Below are positions 63,444 through 64,000 of a stretch of 64,000 bases of DNA, piece after piece. The position numbers were made by a program, and so were the translations under genes. Source of the stretch: Aurantimonas endophytica (GTDB lineage: Bacteria > Pseudomonadota > Alphaproteobacteria > Rhizobiales > Rhizobiaceae); NCBI RefSeq assembly GCF_014196845.1, contig NZ_JACIEM010000003.1, positions 124,001 through 188,000 of the forward strand, given 5' to 3'. The notes under the pieces are model-generated. The model searched no databases, was not told where the DNA came from, and saw only the letters and a list, made by a program, of their open reading frames with translations. Within the stretch, counting starts at the first letter, position 1; every line of letters begins with the position of its first letter.

Positions 63444-64000
63444 TTGCACGCGACGCTCAGAAACACGTTCGGATCCCTGCTTCTCAGCGCTGCGATGCTG
63501 GCGCCGATGCCGGGCGGCGTTCTGGCCCAGGATACAGCACCCGCGGCAGGGGCTGCCAGCACGCCCGGCCAGCCGCAGGCCCAGGCGGTGCGGATCGGAT
63601 TCCTGCGCACCTACGAACGCACTTTGGCGCTGTCGGTACTCGACATTCCGCCCGAGGATATCGGCCTTGCGGGCGCCAATCTCGCCATTGCAGACAATAA
63701 CACCACCGGCTCGTTCATGGGCCAGAATTTCGAGCTCGAGGTCGTCACGCTGGCGCCGGGCGACGACGTCGCCGAGCCCGCCCGCCAGATGCTGGCGGAC
63801 GGCATCCAGTACATCGTCACCGACCTTTCCGCCGACGACACGCTGACCGTCGCCGACCTGGCCGGCGAGACCGACACGCTGGTGTTCAACGCCGGGGCTC
63901 TCGACGACCGACTGCGCGGCGAGGCCTGCCGGGCCAACATGCTGCACACCGCACCGTCGCGGGCGATGCTCACCGACGGCATCGCGCAATATCTGATGTG
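63444..64000 (+). CDS. Periplasmic binding protein near C1 genes, N-terminal part
   Basis: 185 codons inside the window, running off the right edge. The TTG start has GGAGG seven bases upstream and opens a signal peptide (LLLSAAMLAPMPGGVLAQD, cleavage near 29). The mature part, VRIGFLRTYERTLALSVLDIPPED and CRANMLHTAPSRAMLTDGIAQYL, is like the branched-chain-amino-acid-type binding proteins seen beside PQQ methanol or ethanol dehydrogenases. Its ligand is unknown. It diverges from the DUF3280 gene by 125 bp. Confidence 0.85.
   Translation, partial: MHATLRNTFGSLLLSAAMLAPMPGGVLAQDTAPAAGAASTPGQPQAQAVRIGFLRTYERTLALSVLDIPPEDIGLAGANLAIADNNTTGSFMGQNFELEVVTLAPGDDVAEPARQMLADGIQYIVTDLSADDTLTVADLAGETDTLVFNAGALDDRLRGEACRANMLHTAPSRAMLTDGIAQYLM

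Overview
The window is a GC-rich, densely coded stretch of chromosome from an alphaproteobacterium, most likely a methylotrophic member of the Hyphomicrobiales (Rhizobiales). The grounds are a complete tetrahydromethanopterin (H4MPT) formaldehyde-oxidation gene set of the Methylorubrum type (fae, mtdB, mch, fhcBADC), a Urt-type urea ABC transporter, the membrane urate oxidase PuuD and GC-biased third codon positions. The genus cannot be fixed from sequence alone. No rRNA, tRNA, CRISPR array, insertion sequence or phage gene was recognised.

Region 1 (1-17158) is purine catabolism. A long minus-strand operon starts at uraH (13004) and runs through xdhA, xdhB, xdhC, a BMP-type ABC transporter (one double ATPase, two permeases, one binding protein), puuD, guaD and a FAH-family gene cut by the window edge. 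Most junctions are ATGA or TGATG overlaps. A RutR-like palindrome lies 22 bp upstream of uraH. Opposite it are a HAD phosphatase gene and a plus-strand operon (puuE-uraD fusion, alc, allA). Together they take guanine and xanthine through urate and allantoin to glyoxylate and urea.

Region 2 (17279-38445) starts with a PQQ glucose-type dehydrogenase, then holds nitrogen release and uptake. The minus strand carries urtABCDE, a YbjN-like gene, ureD, ureA, hupE/ureJ, ureB, a cyclase-family gene, a carboxymuconolactone-decarboxylase-like gene, ureC, an MliC-like gene, ureEFG and an 8-oxoguanine deaminase. The urease genes are unusually dispersed, and four small plus-strand genes break the run. A near-perfect sigma-54 promoter precedes urtA, so urea uptake is probably nitrogen-controlled. 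An inverted-repeat element lies between urtD and urtE.

Region 3 (38631-63318) is the C1 region: fhcBADC with a pterin carbinolamine dehydratase gene, beta-RFAP synthase, mtdB, an ATP-grasp gene, mch, a RimK-like ligase, a CitG-like gene, then fae behind a strongly structured leader of about 250 nt. Further cofactor genes follow (HisA-like, MfnF-like, DUF447, dihydropteroate-synthase-like, amino-acid-kinase-like, and an MfnB-FolB fusion). Between them sit DUF29, DUF1993, a PAS-GGDEF protein and a paoABC aldehyde oxidoreductase operon. Fae condenses formaldehyde with H4MPT, MtdB and Mch oxidise and hydrolyse the adduct, and Fhc releases formate; the extra genes probably build H4MPT and methylofuran.

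The right edge (62770-64000) has a DUF3280 gene and the start of a periplasmic binding protein of the kind often found beside PQQ alcohol dehydrogenases, so methanol-oxidation genes may lie just beyond. The most promising undescribed elements are the fae leader, the MfnB-FolB fusion and the uncharacterised enzymes of the C1 region, and the broken-up urease locus with its paired Gly/Ser-rich secreted proteins.
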